Assembly (NCBI RefSeq): GCF_007992435.1 | Contig: NZ_BKAG01000030.1 | Coordinates: forward strand, 1 to 64,000 | DNA: 64,000 bases | Source: Prosthecobacter gellanilyticus | GTDB taxonomy: Bacteria > Verrucomicrobiota > Verrucomicrobiia > Verrucomicrobiales > Verrucomicrobiaceae | Direction: 5' to 3' | In this document: positions 35,055 through 43,079 of the stretch, piece after piece | Numbering within the stretch: the first letter of the stretch is position 1 | How the letters are laid out: each line of letters starts with the position of its first letter | Position numbers and translations under genes: made by a program | Notes under the pieces: model-generated | Seen by the model: the letters and a program-made list of their open reading frames with translations, nothing else | Told to the model about the DNA's origin: nothing | Databases searched by the model: none

Positions 35055-35896
35055 TCAGTGACGAGCAAACGGGTTCTGAATTTTGAGCCGAGAGAACTTG
35101 CGATATGCCGTGCGCGCATCTTTCCATTCGTCACTATCACAATAGCTGGTCTGTCGTGGCTACCGAAATACGTAGCAAATTGATTATTTGTCAGTGTGCC
35201 ATATGCAGTCGCCTTTCGCAGAATGGAGCTTTGAGCCATGCCATTCCGATTGATTGGCATAGTTCCCATATCCGCCTCAAGAAGATAGTGCAGCTTCTTT
35301 AATTTTCCGTCGGGCATTTGGATCTCGATCGAGAAAATTTTATCCGGCACAACACTGACTCTTCTTCTTCCTGGAAGGTCTACACACCATTGAGGTGCTC
35401 GCGGCCTGCCTTGGCCGCCTTCGGCGGAGAAGGAATGGCTTCCGTAGATCAGTCGCACATTGCTGCGTTTGGAGCACTCGACTTCCAAAGCAGACATAAA
35501 TGAGCTTATCATGACGGCATGTTTTAAATAGACGCGTCCGACCTGTGACTTGCTGGACACCCAGCTCATGCGGTTGAAGGGCATGTCCAAGTCTCGCCGA
35601 AGTCGGCCGGCTCCTCGTGACGCCAGAGCGTAGACAAGGCGTCGGGAACCTCCTTCATGATAATAGTCAAGCTGCGAGCGGGGGCGGTCTAGATATCCGT
35701 GGTGATAGAGCAAGTTGAGGCGCCGAAGTATTTGCTGGCTACTGCCGCCCGCGAGCTTCACTAGCCAGTCCGAAGTAATAAAGCGATGCTCGGCAGCATG
35801 GCAGAGGAGATCGATGTCCCTCTTGGTAAGCTGGAGTGCGCCGGCACTCTCCGGATCTCGTCTAAAGCGTGGAAGTCGGTGCTGCGACCTTTGCAT
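34952..35896 (-). CDS. Replication-relaxation family protein
   Basis: A 314-residue protein of the Replic_Relax family, found on plasmids and integrative elements and linked to plasmid replication and DNA relaxation. It starts MQRSQHRLPRFRRDPESAG (a GTG at 35911 would add five residues). The N-terminal winged helix is seen in LTKRDIDLLCHAAEHRFIT...GGSSQQILRRLNLLYHHGYL. The central region has HAVMISSFMSALEVECSKR and VPDKIFSIEIQMPDG followed by YLLEADMGTMPI, a nuclease-like core with acidic residues. It is the last gene of the leftward element operon, 25 bases after the 624-residue protein gene. Family call is fair. Confidence 0.7.
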   Translation of the reverse strand: MQRSQHRLPRFRRDPESAGALQLTKRDIDLLCHAAEHRFITSDWLVKLAGGSSQQILRRLNLLYHHGYLDRPRSQLDYYHEGGSRRLVYALASRGAGRLRRDLDMPFNRMSWVSSKSQVGRVYLKHAVMISSFMSALEVECSKRSNVRLIYGSHSFSAEGGQGRPRAPQWCVDLPGRRRVSVVPDKIFSIEIQMPDGKLKKLHYLLEADMGTMPINRNGMAQSSILRKATAYGTLTNNQFATYFGSHDRPAIVIVTNGKMRARHIASSLGSKFRTRLLVTDHDARESSSDWLGLLLPSSLLGPSESNLNSRHSP

Positions 35897-35920
35897 TAGC
35901 CCATTATACACAAGATAGAC

Positions 35921-37795
35921 TCAATCAGGCAGGCTGTTGGGCGCATCAGTGCATAGATCGTCAACTTCCTTTGATAGCTGGGTTAGCTCGGCTGAAGAAT
36001 GTTTTCGCGAAAGAGCCAGCAGAGGCTTTTGCTCGTCAAATTTTGTTCGTATGACGTGCCTTGCATCTGGAGACAGTTCGCCGCCGTTGAGGCGGAAATT
36101 CCGAGCTGCCAGGATGAGCAATGCTGGATCATCAATCGCCGAAAGACTGGCTTCAACGTTATGAGAATATGTGCTGCGGACGGCAGCGGTGCTTGCCCAG
36201 ACATAGGTCACCGGGGTGGTGATTTTTGCTGGCTGCAATTCATCTGGCGCAGAATTCAGGAGACTGTCCAAAGCTGCCCACGCGGTCTGCATTAAACTTT
36301 GAGTCCTTGAAGATGGCCCGCCATTTTGGTGAACGCACGCTGCAGCGAGCGCGATTACCATGATTCCATGTGTTAAGGCCGGGAGGGAAGCGAGCCAGCT
36401 CCCCAGGTCAAACTTCCAGCCCTGTGCGGCGACCTTTAGAGAGTTGAGCAACTCGTGTGCTATCACCTCTGCGTTGCCTAGCTGTGCGAGAACTTGGCTC
36501 AGAGCCTCAACCAGAGCCTTGTCTTGCCCTAGAAGCTGTTCGTGCCAGATATAGTTGGAGTTATGAAGCCACTCACTGTAGGCGGAGAATGCCGATTCCA
36601 AGTCCTGCTGGGAGGATAATCGAATGGCGAATCTAGCTCTGGCAAGGAGGCTGGTGTGTGTTTCGGGACCTGGGGCTTCCTGAGAGGCTGGGTCGATTTT
36701 GCGGACAACAAATTGATTCAACAACCCTTCATGGAATAGAGAACGGGAGCTGTCCTCGCGGCCTTGCGGCCCAACGTATACGCTGTGATTTCTGAGGAAG
36801 AGAACCGCGATTGGCAATCCGGCCTCCGACGAGAATAGGTGGTCAATAATCACATTAACTCGCCTTGGAAGCTCTGTTCCGAGCCATTGCTCCAGCTGCA
36901 ATTTATAATATTGAGATTCGTCTACGCTAAGACCATATTCCGCGACCGACATTTTCGATAGGCTGTCTGTGATCTCCTCCCAAAGCCACAGAGCTTGCAT
37001 CACTGCGAAAGCCAAAACTAAGTGGCGCATTTTCGGGTCTTCGAGCATGAGGCTCTGACAAACTATTGATTCTAAGAAATCAAGATCATAAATTCGGAGT
37101 AGCGCTGTTGCTGTGACAGCTTCATGCGGCAGATGGGTCGCCCATTCCAGCCATTGTTGAGTAGACAGTCTGCTAAGCCACTCAGACCTCAATGAGAGCT
37201 CCTGTCGCAAGGTGTTTTGGTCAGCAAATCGCCATATCTCGAGGAGCTGGTTCCATTCGTCCGCCTGGGATGAAGAGGCTTCCAGATGCTGTAGCAAGGA
37301 TCCCCTGTGTGCTCTTAGGTATTCAAGCTCGAAACAGTCCCCCGGCTCCATATCGGAACGAGCTAGCTCGCCCTGCATATCCTGTATGCACGTGAGCGGT
37401 ATGCTCTGAACAAATGTATTAAAATTCGAGGAGCGCCGAAATTCCTCAGCAAGCTTGAACCAGACGTCAATTCGCTTGGGCAGCATGGCAGCCGTGCGCC
37501 CGGCCAGTCTTTTATTCAACACCCTGTGGGATGACGCATTGATATCTTCATCGGCTGCTTCGTCTGTAGTAGCTTCCCAGCTGGTAACAAACGCAGGCTG
37601 GAAAGGCCGGCCTGCGCTGGGAAACTGGCAAGTGTCCTCCATATGATAAGCAAGCAGTCCCGAAATCAGTGGATCGAGAAGATTCGCCCATTCCTCTTCG
37701 CTGAGGACTTCATCTAAAGTCTGATCAATGCTGGATGCTTTTTCCATATGCCGGTGACGTCCCGGAAAAAGGAAGAGTCGACTGTCTCTGTTCAT
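35921..37795 (-). CDS. Unrecognised 624-residue alpha-helical protein coupled to a PLD-like partner
   Basis: A large soluble protein, almost entirely predicted helix, with many Trp and Leu and no signal or membrane segment. Visible features are a Glu-rich N-terminus (IDQTLDEVLSEEEWANLLDP), a repeated-looking helical middle (RIYDLDFLESIVCQSLMLED, AFAVMQALWLWEEITDSL), and a C-terminal stretch ending in an acidic tail (LTQLSKEVDDLCTDAPN). No family was recognised. Its start overlaps the stop of the 544-residue gene (ATGA), so the two are made together. They lie between the antirestriction gene and the replication-relaxation gene. A two-protein defence or counter-defence system, or a conserved part of the transfer backbone, are both possible. 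Confidence 0.7.
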   Translation of the reverse strand: MNRDSRLFLFPGRHRHMEKASSIDQTLDEVLSEEEWANLLDPLISGLLAYHMEDTCQFPSAGRPFQPAFVTSWEATTDEAADEDINASSHRVLNKRLAGRTAAMLPKRIDVWFKLAEEFRRSSNFNTFVQSIPLTCIQDMQGELARSDMEPGDCFELEYLRAHRGSLLQHLEASSSQADEWNQLLEIWRFADQNTLRQELSLRSEWLSRLSTQQWLEWATHLPHEAVTATALLRIYDLDFLESIVCQSLMLEDPKMRHLVLAFAVMQALWLWEEITDSLSKMSVAEYGLSVDESQYYKLQLEQWLGTELPRRVNVIIDHLFSSEAGLPIAVLFLRNHSVYVGPQGREDSSRSLFHEGLLNQFVVRKIDPASQEAPGPETHTSLLARARFAIRLSSQQDLESAFSAYSEWLHNSNYIWHEQLLGQDKALVEALSQVLAQLGNAEVIAHELLNSLKVAAQGWKFDLGSWLASLPALTHGIMVIALAAACVHQNGGPSSRTQSLMQTAWAALDSLLNSAPDELQPAKITTPVTYVWASTAAVRSTYSHNVEASLSAIDDPALLILAARNFRLNGGELSPDARHVIRTKFDEQKPLLALSRKHSSAELTQLSKEVDDLCTDAPNSLPD

Positions 37796-39426
37796 GGGGA
37801 ATCAAGGTTTGATGTGAATGGCAGCTTCAAAATCTGTGACAAGGTCTTGAGTGCCGACCCACCATATCTGCTGAGCCGGGACGTCAGGAGCCTTAATGTC
37901 CTGCCAGAAGAATCTGGACTCAGGGCCGGGGATTGATCCCACCAGGAATTGATCTCTTGGTGGAGCTTCTCAGGCCTCTGGATCCTAAACAAGACTGTTG
38001 GACGATGGCCGAAATGGTTGAAAGAGCTTCCGACTACATATACCTCATCGTCAATCTGCAAGAATCTGTCATGAGATACCGTGCCTAACATCTTGCGCGC
38101 ATTGATCTGGAATGGCAGATGTTTCTGTAGGTTGCGGAGTGTCGACATGAACCGGGATTCTGATGTGATGTCATTCTCGTCACGGCGACCCAGTTGCTCG
38201 TTTGAAGACAGCAAGCGAAGTTCGCAGGTTGCATAGCCAATGAATGCCACTAGCGTTGCAACATCATCGCTCTCGAGATAAGGATCCACGACCGTGCATT
38301 TTGTGCGTGCACGTCCCACAACTTCACGCAACGCTTGAAGTGCATCCGCCCGAGAAGATGTCCCGCCTGGAAAATATCGAAAGATCTTTGCTTGAGCCAA
38401 GCTGGCGATCTCTCGCTGCCACACTGCAGTCATCATGTATTCCAAAGGGGTGGCGACTTTAATTGTATCTGAGGGAGGTTCTAGAGGAGTTGCGGTTTCG
38501 ATCTCGAGGACTTTTGAAGCACCGGTTGCAAGGCGATGGGGCACTTTGGTTCGTGTCAAAACCGAAGATGTCATATGGAACTCTGTGAAGAAGTATCCGC
38601 CCGGCTCATTCTCCAAACACCTCCCCATTGAGTCAAAGAATCGCATTCGGAACTCATATGGCGCTGCTGGCAGCGCAACCGTGCTGTAGGCAGACTGAAG
38701 ATTGTGACGAACGCAATATCCTTGTCCAAAAGGGGGCCATTGGTTGGTAAACTCAACTGAACATCCACTGATTGACTTGCCTGGACGCAAATGGCAACGC
38801 AGGAGCAGCGTGCGTCCATCAGTAGCGATACTCTTCTGGATGTGCTTTACGATAGGATTGCCGAAACAAAGATGCACTGCCCCCAAATGCTCGGGGAAGC
38901 GCTTAAAGTCGACGCCAAGCACTTCTTGGAGCGCATCGGCAATGCGATCAGAAACGCTTTTCGGCAGATAAGAGCGCAGTCTCGATGTGTTGTCATACTT
39001 TGAGAGGAGCGATAATGATGTAGCACGCCTTGGAAGAACCGCACCCAATCCCGCGTTTTCGCACAAGTTCGAAGGGATGAGAATAGGTTCTTCTTGAGGT
39101 ATGAAAGGCATCAGCGATCCCATTGTATGAATCGGGGGGCGTGGGGGAAAAGGCAGTTGTCCACTCTTACATCCTCTGAAGAGTGAGATTCCATCTGCGA
39201 CTGAAATGCACTCTCGTCTGGCATATAGAGTGAAGTCATCATGCAGCGATTCCCGCCACTGCGGGTGGCCTTCAGTAGATAGCGACGGTGACAATTCTTG
39301 GTCTTGCGGACAAAGCTCAATGACGCAATAAACCAGAATATGACGCTTAGCTGGGCGGTCGTGCAGCCAAGTTGTTGTAATCTCAGCGCGGCTATAGCTC
39401 GGAGCGATGGAATCGAGAGACATCAC
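37792..39426 (-). CDS. Protein with C-terminal phospholipase D-like domain (possibly VPA1262 family)
   Basis: A 544-residue soluble protein starting MMSLDSIAPSYSRAEITTTW. The N-terminal ~300 residues contain ARRECISVADGISLFRGCKSG and an unassigned beta-rich region, which recalls proteins named VPA1262 family in defence contexts; this match is tentative. Residues ~350-500 look phospholipase D-like. TKCTVVDPYLESDDVATLVAF is followed by SHDRFLQIDDEVYVVGSSFNHFG, which fits one HxK-type half-site with lysine changed to Arg-Phe. The domain may therefore bind nucleic acid or phosphodiester without canonical chemistry. It overlaps the 624-residue gene by four bases. It has its own transcription unit, since an intrinsic terminator separates it from the ardC gene. 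Confidence 0.65.
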   Translation of the reverse strand: MMSLDSIAPSYSRAEITTTWLHDRPAKRHILVYCVIELCPQDQELSPSLSTEGHPQWRESLHDDFTLYARRECISVADGISLFRGCKSGQLPFPPRPPIHTMGSLMPFIPQEEPILIPSNLCENAGLGAVLPRRATSLSLLSKYDNTSRLRSYLPKSVSDRIADALQEVLGVDFKRFPEHLGAVHLCFGNPIVKHIQKSIATDGRTLLLRCHLRPGKSISGCSVEFTNQWPPFGQGYCVRHNLQSAYSTVALPAAPYEFRMRFFDSMGRCLENEPGGYFFTEFHMTSSVLTRTKVPHRLATGASKVLEIETATPLEPPSDTIKVATPLEYMMTAVWQREIASLAQAKIFRYFPGGTSSRADALQALREVVGRARTKCTVVDPYLESDDVATLVAFIGYATCELRLLSSNEQLGRRDENDITSESRFMSTLRNLQKHLPFQINARKMLGTVSHDRFLQIDDEVYVVGSSFNHFGHRPTVLFRIQRPEKLHQEINSWWDQSPALSPDSSGRTLRLLTSRLSRYGGSALKTLSQILKLPFTSNLDSP

Positions 39427-39514
39427 TCAAATGCTGCTAGATTAGGCGGCAGATGACAAATATTATTCCTATCTTTGCCACATATAGAGCCGAGTCCGTT
39501 TTGATGGATGCCGA

Positions 39515-39545
39515 GGAAAAGCCTCTCCAGCTAGTGGAGAGGCTT
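39515..39545 (-). terminator. Intrinsic terminator of the ardC transcript
   Basis: An 11-bp perfect stem (AAGCCTCTCCA / TGGAGAGGCTT) with a 5-base loop lies just after the ardC stop at 39552. On the minus strand it is followed by TTTTCC. It separates ardC from the downstream coupled pair. Confidence 0.75.
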
Positions 39546-39551
39546 CGCAGT

Positions 39552-40475
39552 TCAAGTGTCCGTCTTTGCGTGATCGTCCTCATCGGAACGTGTTGCCCGG
39601 TTAAGAATGAACGCTGTGGCTTTGCCGGCGTGGGAAGCTGCCTGAATGATCCAACGCTTGTGATCCGTGACGCGTAGGACATCCAGCCAGCTTTGCAGGT
39701 AGGCTGCGGACTTCTCGTGTGAATCATTGACGATATGGCATTCCATACACAGGAAGGCCGCACCCATCTCCGCCACCAGTTCCTCTTGGGAATACACTTT
39801 TCCTCCGAAGCCGTCATGCTTGATGAGGCTCTCGCGATTCAGGCGATCGGCGTGGCCACTCGCGTGAATCAATTCGTGAAAGAGAGTATTGTAGAAGGTT
39901 TCTGCACTCTCGAATGCCGCCAGGGCTGGAATGTGGACGGTGTCTGTTGTCATTCGGTAACAGGCTGCTGTCGTCATTCCTTCCTTGATGGTGGGCGGGA
40001 GTTGCATCTCGGACACGATCTGTTCCGCAGCTTGAATCCGTTCATGGGGACATAGCTGTGGGATGTTAGGTAATGGCGGAAACTCAATGCCTTCAATTTG
40101 TGTGGCGTTGAAGACAGTGTATCCCCTGAGGTAGTTGGACTTCCGCCGCTGTTGCGTCGGTTGGTCTGAGTTCTCGTCGTCGGGAGACTTCGGGTTTCCC
40201 ACTTTGATGATGCGTGCGCCGTGTTCGCCTCTGCGCACATGACCTCCTCTTTCCTGGGCTTGACGAAATGTCAGCCAGTAAGGCGAAGCCATGTGTCGAA
40301 GACCTAACAAGAGCACGTTCACGCCATTGTAAGTCTTGCCCGTGTGAAAGTTGCGCGGGATACCGACTTCGCGCTGCCAGGGACAGCGCCAGGGAACGAC
40401 ACCTCGCTCCAAATGTTCGATGATGAGATTGGTGACTGCTTGGTAAGGATCAATGCGAGACTCTGCGGTGCTCAT
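39552..40475 (-). CDS. ardC: ArdC-like antirestriction protein with zincin metallopeptidase domain
   Basis: A 307-residue protein of the ArdC family, carried by conjugative elements to protect the entering single strand. The ATG at 40475 (MSTAESRIDPYQAVTNLI) was chosen over one 24 codons upstream. The N-terminal single-strand-DNA-binding domain has IIEHLERGVVPWRCPWQ, a hallmark, and GKTYNGVNVLLL. The C-terminal zincin has HExxH in TLFHELIHASGHADRL (about residues 213-221). A third ligand may be Glu in SQEELVAEMGAAFLC. It follows the second TraG-like ATPase and precedes the coupled pair, i.e. in the position of a leading-region anti-defence gene. Family is well supported. Confidence 0.85.
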   Translation of the reverse strand: MSTAESRIDPYQAVTNLIIEHLERGVVPWRCPWQREVGIPRNFHTGKTYNGVNVLLLGLRHMASPYWLTFRQAQERGGHVRRGEHGARIIKVGNPKSPDDENSDQPTQQRRKSNYLRGYTVFNATQIEGIEFPPLPNIPQLCPHERIQAAEQIVSEMQLPPTIKEGMTTAACYRMTTDTVHIPALAAFESAETFYNTLFHELIHASGHADRLNRESLIKHDGFGGKVYSQEELVAEMGAAFLCMECHIVNDSHEKSAAYLQSWLDVLRVTDHKRWIIQAASHAGKATAFILNRATRSDEDDHAKTDT

Positions 40476-40561
40476 GAAGGCTTCTGGGTTGAGATTGTCA
40501 GGAGAAGCCGGCCTCATTAGTGAGGTGGACTTCAGGCTGACAACCACAGGCCAAGTGAGCC

Positions 40562-40575
40562 GCGGAACGTTCCGC
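40562..40575. promoter_or_regulatory. Perfect 14-bp palindrome upstream of ardC
   Basis: GCGGAACGTTCCGC lies 87 bases upstream of the ardC start codon, between it and the stop of the second TraG-like gene. A perfect dyad in a 146-base gap is a reasonable operator candidate. No regulator for it is evident. Confidence 0.4.
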
Positions 40576-40621
40576 TTATGAGCATATCAAAAGGCAAGCA
40601 CTTCACGCAACGGAGGTGCTG

Positions 40622-41944
40622 TCACGGATTGTGCTTTAGCCATCGCGTGAGCTTTTCTTCCACCTCTGGCCGTGGCGTGGCGAACCGTTCGCGACACCGC
40701 TTGATCAGTCGCTCACGACGCCCCTCATGAGTTTCTATGGGAGGAGAGAGTTGAGTGCGTTGGAAGTGCATTCCGCCATCGGCCGATTGGTTTCGGATGA
40801 GAGTTTGGTAGCGGGGCAAATCTACAAACTGGTTTGGCTGGAACTCGTGACCAAACTCTCCATGCAAATGTTCCGCATCGGCGTAGCCGACACGGAAAGC
40901 CACGAGAGTGCCCACGTTGCCAAAGACGGCATCCCTCACAGTGGGGGAGAGCTGGGCGATGTATTGGTGACTCAGGGTCAGGTTGAGCCGATACTTCCTG
41001 GCCTCAGCGAGAATTGAGGTAAAAGACTCAGTCGCGAAGTTTTGGAATTCATCCACGAACAGGTAAAAGTCGCGGCGCTCATGTTCAAGCTGGCGATTGC
41101 GGGCCATGGCGGCGAGCTGAAACTGGGTGATGAGCAGGGAGCCGAGCAGATTTGATTTGTCGTGGCCGATTTCCCCCTTGGAGAGATTGGCGATAAAGAT
41201 GCGGCCTTCGTTCATGACAAAGGGGATGCTCACCTTGTTGCTCACCTGGCCGATGATGTTTCGGATGACAGGGGAGAGGAGCAACTGGCCGACCTTGTTC
41301 TGGATCGGGGCGATAGCTTCACGCATAAAGCGAGTGTCCCAGCTCTCATACTCGTTCTCCCAGAAGTCACAGAGAAAGGGATCGGTCACCTGATTCACAA
41401 CCCACCGGCGATAAGCCGGGTCGGTGAGCAAGCGATTGATTCCCAGAAGAGTCGTGTTGGGACAGTGGGCCAACGCAGCGACGGCGTTATGGAGGATATA
41501 TTCGAGGCGTGGCCCCCAGGACTCATGCCAGAGACCTTTGAAAGCACTAACAATCCCAGATGCCACGAGATGGCGATCCTCGGGCGTCGTCTGGGACAGC
41601 AAATTGAGACCGATGGGATGATCGAGATCACCGGGGCGGAAGTAAGCTGTCTGCTCTGCCCGCGCGGGCGGAATGTGAAGCAGTAGATCTTCTGCGAGGT
41701 CGCCATGGGGATCGATGAGACCGACGCCGTGCCCCTGTTGGACAAGCTGGAGGATGAGATTGCGTAGAAGCGTCGTCTTCCCGGAGCCCGTCTTGCCGAT
41801 GATGTACGTGTGATACCGAGCATCTGCCACATCCAAACCAAACGGCACCTCGCCGCCCCACGCCTGCCTCATTCCAATGTGAAGGTGATCTTCCATATTT
41901 GAGCTGACGCCGCCAAGGCCAGGTGCTGCTCCAAAACTGAACAT
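40622..41944 (-). CDS. Second TraG/VirD4-like DNA-transfer ATPase
   Basis: A P-loop ATPase of about 440 residues. The exact start is unsure: ATGs lie at 41944 and 41896, and a TTG at 42025. Motifs are Walker A YIIGKTGSGKTTLLRN, then VGLIDPHGDLAEDLLL, Walker B FVDEFQNFATESF and the sensor region ARKYRLNLTLSHQYIAQLS. These match TraG/HerA-type coupling ATPases. It resembles the core of the larger ATPase at 1629-4769 but lacks the C-terminal extension. Two such ATPases on one element is unusual. It may pair with the replication-relaxation gene and ArdC as a mobilisation unit. It is divergent from the sspB gene. Confidence 0.85.
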   Translation of the reverse strand: MFSFGAAPGLGGVSSNMEDHLHIGMRQAWGGEVPFGLDVADARYHTYIIGKTGSGKTTLLRNLILQLVQQGHGVGLIDPHGDLAEDLLLHIPPARAEQTAYFRPGDLDHPIGLNLLSQTTPEDRHLVASGIVSAFKGLWHESWGPRLEYILHNAVAALAHCPNTTLLGINRLLTDPAYRRWVVNQVTDPFLCDFWENEYESWDTRFMREAIAPIQNKVGQLLLSPVIRNIIGQVSNKVSIPFVMNEGRIFIANLSKGEIGHDKSNLLGSLLITQFQLAAMARNRQLEHERRDFYLFVDEFQNFATESFTSILAEARKYRLNLTLSHQYIAQLSPTVRDAVFGNVGTLVAFRVGYADAEHLHGEFGHEFQPNQFVDLPRYQTLIRNQSADGGMHFQRTQLSPPIETHEGRRERLIKRCRERFATPRPEVEEKLTRWLKHNP

Positions 41945-42143
41945 GAATGAAATCGACCGGATGGCATCCCTCTTCGATAAGTGCCCCCGGTAGTCACTTG
42001 GCAAACGTCGTGTAGATCGAGCCAAGAGGGTAACCGCACCTGGCCCTGGTGGCTTAACCCGAGAAGCCCATTGTATCAGAGAAATGATGTTTCAATGCAT
42101 TTTTCCCGTGCATAGTGAGGAGGATCAATCTGTATTTACCATA

Positions 42144-43079
42144 ATGCCAATACAACCAACTTCATACCGCTACTCCGGACACGAGACGTTTGTCTGCCGA
42201 TATGCTTGGTTGCCGAAAGCCGTCAGCCGTCTGAAGCGGAATCCAAAGCTCTTCAGTAATGAGGACGAGGCCATGGTGTCGCTGGGCGTTGGCAAGAACA
42301 TGGTGCGATCCATTCGCTTCTGGGCGGAGACTGCGGGTATCATTGAGCCTCTTAGCGATCAGAAAGGATATACCGTGAACCGGTTTGGAGAGGAGCTTTT
42401 GGGACATGACGGACATGACCAATTTCTCGAGCATCCGGCTACGCTTTGGCTTTTGCATTGGAAGATTGCCACCAACCCTACCGCTCCCATTTACCAGTGG
42501 GTGCAGATGCTCAATCGCTGGCATCGAGCGGAATTTACAGAGGGCGAGGCCATGGCCTTTTTAACAAAGAATCTACCCGGGATGTCGCGCACGCTTTCGG
42601 CTCGCACGAATGAAGATGGTCTCCGGGTGTTCATTAACACGTATATCCCCACGCGTGGACGAAAAGGCGAGGTTGCAGAAGACAATCTCGACAGCCCATT
42701 CGTCGAACTAGGGCTGCTGCGACGATGCGGTGAACGTTCTGACGTTAAGACAGGTCAGCGAGAGCCCATCTATTCATTCGCTGTAGAAGACAAGCCGACT
42801 ATCTCGACTGAGCTGTTTGCTTATTGTCTCAATGATTTTTGGCTCAATGAGCATGCTAAAGAAGGAACCATATCTTTTGGCGCAGTCGCAGTTGGTGAAG
42901 GCAGCCCCGGCCAAGTTTTCAAACTTCCAGAAGCTTCAGTTAGGCACTATCTCGATCAGATCAAAGGTGTGACGCAAGGAGCAATGACGTTCGAAGAATC
43001 TGCATCTCTACAACAAGTGACTCGGTCTGAGGATGCAGAATCCTTCGACTTCCTTGAAAAGATCTACCTTCCCGCTTGA
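42144..43079 (+). CDS. sspB: DUF4007 protein, SspB-like (DNA phosphorothioation)
   Basis: A 311-residue DUF4007 protein, the family to which SspB of the single-strand phosphorothioation system belongs. SspB is reported to nick DNA so that sulfur can be inserted. The diagnostic N-terminus SGHETFVCRYAWLPKAV sits at residues 11-27. Further family motifs are LGVGKNMVRSIRFWAETAGI (winged-helix-like) and FVELGLLRRCG. The ATG at 42144 was chosen because the conserved region begins there; the frame is open from 42084. A strong GAGGAGG lies about 20 bases upstream of the ATG, unusually far. The next gene starts on the stop (TGATG). Gene order sspB-sspC-sspD matches known loci. Function is inferred from the family and order. 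Confidence 0.75.
   Translation: MPIQPTSYRYSGHETFVCRYAWLPKAVSRLKRNPKLFSNEDEAMVSLGVGKNMVRSIRFWAETAGIIEPLSDQKGYTVNRFGEELLGHDGHDQFLEHPATLWLLHWKIATNPTAPIYQWVQMLNRWHRAEFTEGEAMAFLTKNLPGMSRTLSARTNEDGLRVFINTYIPTRGRKGEVAEDNLDSPFVELGLLRRCGERSDVKTGQREPIYSFAVEDKPTISTELFAYCLNDFWLNEHAKEGTISFGAVAVGEGSPGQVFKLPEASVRHYLDQIKGVTQGAMTFEESASLQQVTRSEDAESFDFLEKIYLPA

Noticed and set aside
39453..39677. Possible 74-residue gene after ardC
   Set aside because: It overlaps ardC on the opposite strand and spans its terminator hairpin; no signal of selection is visible.
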